Shown in pieces: positions 11,834-14,699 of a stretch of 14,699 bases of DNA (position 1 is its first letter; the number at the start of each line of letters is the position of its first letter). The notes beneath the pieces were generated by a model. The model was not told where the DNA came from and made no database searches. It saw only the letters and a program-made list of their open reading frames with translations. A program made the position numbers and the translations under genes. Where the stretch lies: contig CABSNL010000051.1 in NCBI GenBank assembly GCA_902479095.1, positions 1-14,699 on the forward strand. The letters are read 5' to 3'. The DNA comes from an uncultured Collinsella sp. (GTDB lineage Bacteria > Actinomycetota > Coriobacteriia > Coriobacteriales > Coriobacteriaceae).

Positions 11834-14651
11834 GTGTATCTCAAGTCCCTCACGCTCAAAGGGTTCAAGTCGTTTGCCGACCGCGCCCATATGACGTTTG
11901 AGCCAGGCCTGACCGTCATCGTCGGTCCCAACGGCTCGGGAAAATCGAACATCTCCGACTCCATCCTGTGGGTCCTGGGCGAGCAGAGCGCCAAGCAGTT
12001 GCGCGGCCAGGCCATGGAGGATGTCATCTTCTCGGGCTCGTCAGCGCGCAAGCCGGTGGGTGTCGCTGAGGTCACACTGGTGCTTGATAACTCGGACCAT
12101 ATGTTGCCCGTCGACTTTGACGAGGTCGCCATCACCCGTCGCATGTATCGCTCGGGCGAAAGCGAGTACCTCATCAACTCGAGTCCGTGCCGCCTGATGG
12201 ACATTCAGGATATCCTGCACGATTCGGGCCTGGGCAAGGATACGCATTCCATCATCAGCCAGGGCAAGCTCGACGACATTTTGCAGAGCCGCCCCGAGGA
12301 GCGCCGCGCCCTCATCGAGGAGGCCGCCGGCATATCCAAGCACAAGCGCCGCAAGGAGCGTGCGCTCAAAAAGATTAAGTCGATGGACGAGCACCTGATG
12401 CGTGCCCGCGACATCAATAAGGAAATCGCCCGTCAGCTGCGACCGCTGGAGCGTCAGGTCGATCGTGCGCGCAAGTACAAAGAGCTGTCTTCGCGCGCGA
12501 ACGAGCTTACGCAGATGCTGGCCGTCGACGAGCTGCGTTCGCTGCAGTCGCAGTGGAACGACCTGGAGAGCCGCTCCAAGGAGGGCGCTGCCGAGCTGGA
12601 GCTTGCGCAGTACCGCATGGGCGAAAAGGAGCGCGAGCTCGAGAAGCTCCAGGTCATGCTCGAGGAAAAAGGCCTGTTTGTGGGCGACCTGGGCGAGCAG
12701 CGCCGCCATATGCAAGACGTGGTCGGCCGCATTAACTCTGACATGCGCCTGCTCGAGGAAAAGGGTCACAACATGGTGTCGCGCCTGTCTGACATGCGCG
12801 GGCAGATTTCGAGCTCCGAGCATCAGCGTCGTCGCGTGGTCGAGGAGCTCGAGGACGCGCGTGCGCAGCTTGAGGAAGTGACCGGTGCGCATATGCAGGC
12901 CCAGGAGGACGTTGACGCCGCTGGTCCTGCCGCCGCTGAGCTCCACGAGCGTCGCGTTGCGCTCGACAATCAGATTTCGCAGCTCACGCGTGAGCAGCGC
13001 GATGTGCAGCGCGTGGCCGATAACGCCGCGCTCGAGTTCGCCAAGGTGAAGGACTCGCTGAGCAATGCCGAGGTCGAGGACAACATGTATGCCTCGCGCC
13101 TGGAGCAGATTGACGAGCAGCTCGAGGAGGTCACGGCCTCGCTCGAGAGCCGTCGCGACCGCGCCGAGGAGCTTGAGGGCGCTCTTGAGGAAGCGCGCCA
13201 GGCTCAGGTCGATGCGCGTGAGGCCACCGAGACGGCACGCGCGGCCCTGAAGGACCTGCGTGCCCGCGAGAGCGAGGCGCGCAACAAGTTGTCCGAGGTG
13301 CGCTCGGAGCTTTCCAGCCAAAAGAAACTCGATGCCCGCATGGCCGACAGCTCGCCGCTCGTGAGCCGTCTGGTGGGTGCGCTGGGCGACGATGTCTCGG
13401 GTCGTCTGGGCGATGTGCTCGAGGCACCTCGTGAGCTTGAGGGCCTGGTTGAGCAGCTGCTCGCCGGCGATATCGATGCCCTGTTGTTCGATAACGCTGC
13501 CGCACTTGAGCGCGCCGGTCGCGCTGCGCTGGACCAGAAGAAGGCCTCGGGCGAGGCGCTGCTGGTGGCGCGCAGCGTGAGTGGCTCTGCGGCTGCCGAG
13601 GGTGCCGCCGGTACCCGTCTTGTTGATCGTCTGTCCGTGCGTGCGGGCTACGGTCCGGTCGTCGAGGCATTGCTCGGCGACTATTACGTGGTCGATGACT
13701 TGGCTGCCGCGCTGTCCGCGCCGGTCGTTGATGGCGTGACCTATGTGACTCCCGATGGCGCACGCGTTGCCTGCGGCGGCCTGGTTCGCGTGGGGCTTGA
13801 TGCCGGCGAGGCTTCGGGCGCTCTGGAGCGCAAGCGTCGTATCCGCGAGCTGGAGGGCCTGGAGCCTGATCTTACTGCCGCGTTTGAGCATGTTTCTGAT
13901 CAGGTCGTCGAGGCCAATGCGGCCGTCGAGGAGGCGCGCGCCGCCGAGGGCGATGCCGCCGGCGAGATTGCCCGTCTTGAGGGCGAGCGCCGCTCGCTGC
14001 TCTCTGAGATCGGCCGCCTGGAGCAGAGTGCCAACAATGCCGAGGTCGAGCGCGTGCGCATTTCCAAGCGCCGCGAGCAGGCCGCAGAGGCCGTTCGTGC
14101 CGCACGTCCGCGCGTGGACGAGCTCACTCGTTCGCGTGACGAGTCCCGTGCGCAGGCGAGCGACTTAGGCTTGCAGATTGCCGAGGCCAACGACGAGCTC
14201 GATCGCGTGCGCCGTGACGATTCTGAGGCAGCCGGTAAGCTCGCCGACGCCAAGGTGCGCCTGGCCCAGACGAGCGAGCGTCTTCGTTCTCTGAGGAGCC
14301 GCGTGCCCGACCTGGAGCATCGCCTGGAGGGCATCGACCGCCGTATCCGCGGAACACGCCAGGCCTCGCGCTCGCTTGAGCTGCTGCGCCTTCGCGTCGA
14401 TCCCATGCACGAGCGCTATTCTGCCCTGTTGGAGCGCGCCTCGGACTGGGCTGCGCGCCTGCGCGATCAGGCTTCGCTCGAGGAAGCGGACTCGGCTTCG
14501 CTTAAGAAGACCATCGAGGACGCCAAGACCGAGGTCGCCCGCGCCAAAGAGAGGGTCGATGCTGCCGCCACGACGCAAAATGAGTTCAAGGTGGCGCGCG
14601 GCAAGCTCGAGGTGCAGGTCGAGGCTGCCATCAAGGCCATCACCGCTGACG
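11834..14651 (+). CDS. smc: Chromosome partition protein SMC, N-terminal, first coiled-coil and hinge (3' cut by contig end)
   Basis: SMC is the ATPase core of condensin, acting with ScpA/ScpB to fold and separate chromosomes. 939 genuine residues remain. The head starts at GTG 11834 (GCGAGGAA upstream): 'MYLKSLTLKGFKSFAD', Walker A 'GPNGSGKSN' (31-39), and the Q-loop region 'LRGQAMEDVIFSG' (56-68). 'ISQGKLDDILQSRPEERRALIEEAAGI' follows in two halves, then the start of the coiled coil. The hinge is about 505-655: 'GRLGDVLEAPRELEGLVEQLL', 'GYGPVVEALLGDYYVVDDL', 'VTYVTPDGARVACGGLVRVG'. The returning coiled coil runs to the end. The ABC signature and Walker B of the C-terminal head are absent because of the contig end. 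The final 15 codons of the open frame (ending SYTHLTLPTKLEV) are adapter and must be trimmed. In other genomes ftsY would follow. Confidence 0.96.
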
Positions 14652-14699
14652 CTGTCTCTTATACACATCTGACGCTGCCGACGAAGCTAGAAGTGTAGA
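14652..14699 (-). other. Nextera i5 sequencing adapter, reverse complement (artefact)
   Basis: The exact reverse complement of bases 1-48: mosaic end CTGTCTCTTATACACATCT (14652-14670), then the complement of the read-1 segment, the index (AGCTAGAA) and GTGTAGA. This is what read 2 shows when it runs through a short insert into the P5 side. Genomic sequence ends at 14651, or a base earlier if that base is also adapter-derived. Confidence 0.98.

Noticed and set aside
12041..13891. 616-residue open frame on the - strand across smc
   Set aside because: Shadow of the SMC coding strand; Leu/Arg/Ala/His-rich composition follows from complementing Glu/Leu/Arg codons.
49..14651. CRISPR array, defence island, prophage or insertion sequence
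   Set aside because: No spaced direct repeats, transposase, integrase or phage genes were seen; coding is uniform and core in type.
14165..14672. Right-end frames carrying MCIRDS or SLIHI
   Set aside because: Adapter-derived peptide ends laid over the smc coding region.
1..14699. Terminal inverted repeats of a transposon or linear element
   Set aside because: They are exact Nextera adapter with an index, and the genes between them are chromosomal core genes.

Overview
The window is a 14.7 kb piece of a GC-rich bacterial chromosome. Gene content, order and protein style suggest an actinobacterium of the class Coriobacteriia, with Collinsella or a close relative as my best guess. That placement rests on recall of the families, not on a search. 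All 14 protein genes and the one tRNA lie on the + strand. Four genes begin at GTG or TTG. The first and last 48 bases are not genomic: they are Nextera/Illumina i5 adapter in opposite orientations, so the genomic insert is about 49-14651 and both end genes are cut.

Layout. (1) 49-2311: the C-terminal part of DNA primase (dnaG), then the principal sigma factor (rpoD/sigA), a common neighbour pair. (2) 2312-2879: an intergenic region with a simple hairpin, a ~100-base imperfect palindrome containing a terminator, a good promoter, tRNA-Asn(GTT), its terminator, and a leader for the next operon. (3) 2880-8256: a tight operon of an Asp23/Gls24 (YloU-type) protein, fatty acid kinase subunit FakA, RecG helicase, 16S rRNA methyltransferase RsmD and CoaD, with short gaps or overlaps. 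(4) 8325-9620: a DivIVA/SepIVA-like coiled-coil protein, a DUF177 (YceD) protein and ribosomal protein bL32 (rpmF, only 59 aa). (5) 9708-14651: plsX, acpP, rnc and the N-terminal and hinge part of smc.

How the genes fit together. From memory, yloU-fakA-recG-plsX-acpP-rnc-smc is the backbone order of the Bacillus cluster, here with rsmD-coaD-coiled coil-DUF177-rpmF placed inside it and fapR/fabD/fabG absent. FakA (makes acyl-phosphate from free fatty acid), PlsX (interconverts acyl-ACP and acyl-phosphate) and AcpP (the carrier) form a lipid-supply theme. RsmD, DUF177, bL32 and RNase III form a ribosome/RNA theme. DnaG, RecG and SMC handle replication, repair and chromosome organisation.

This is mostly core, conserved genome, and I see no mobile element, CRISPR array or defence system. 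The points worth a second look are regulatory and residue-level: promoter-hairpin-RBS leaders before both plsX and acpP (the latter with a perfect 22-bp palindrome), the ~100-base palindrome after rpoD, an Asp-to-Asn change at a metal-ligand position of RNase III, and the SepIVA-like gene.
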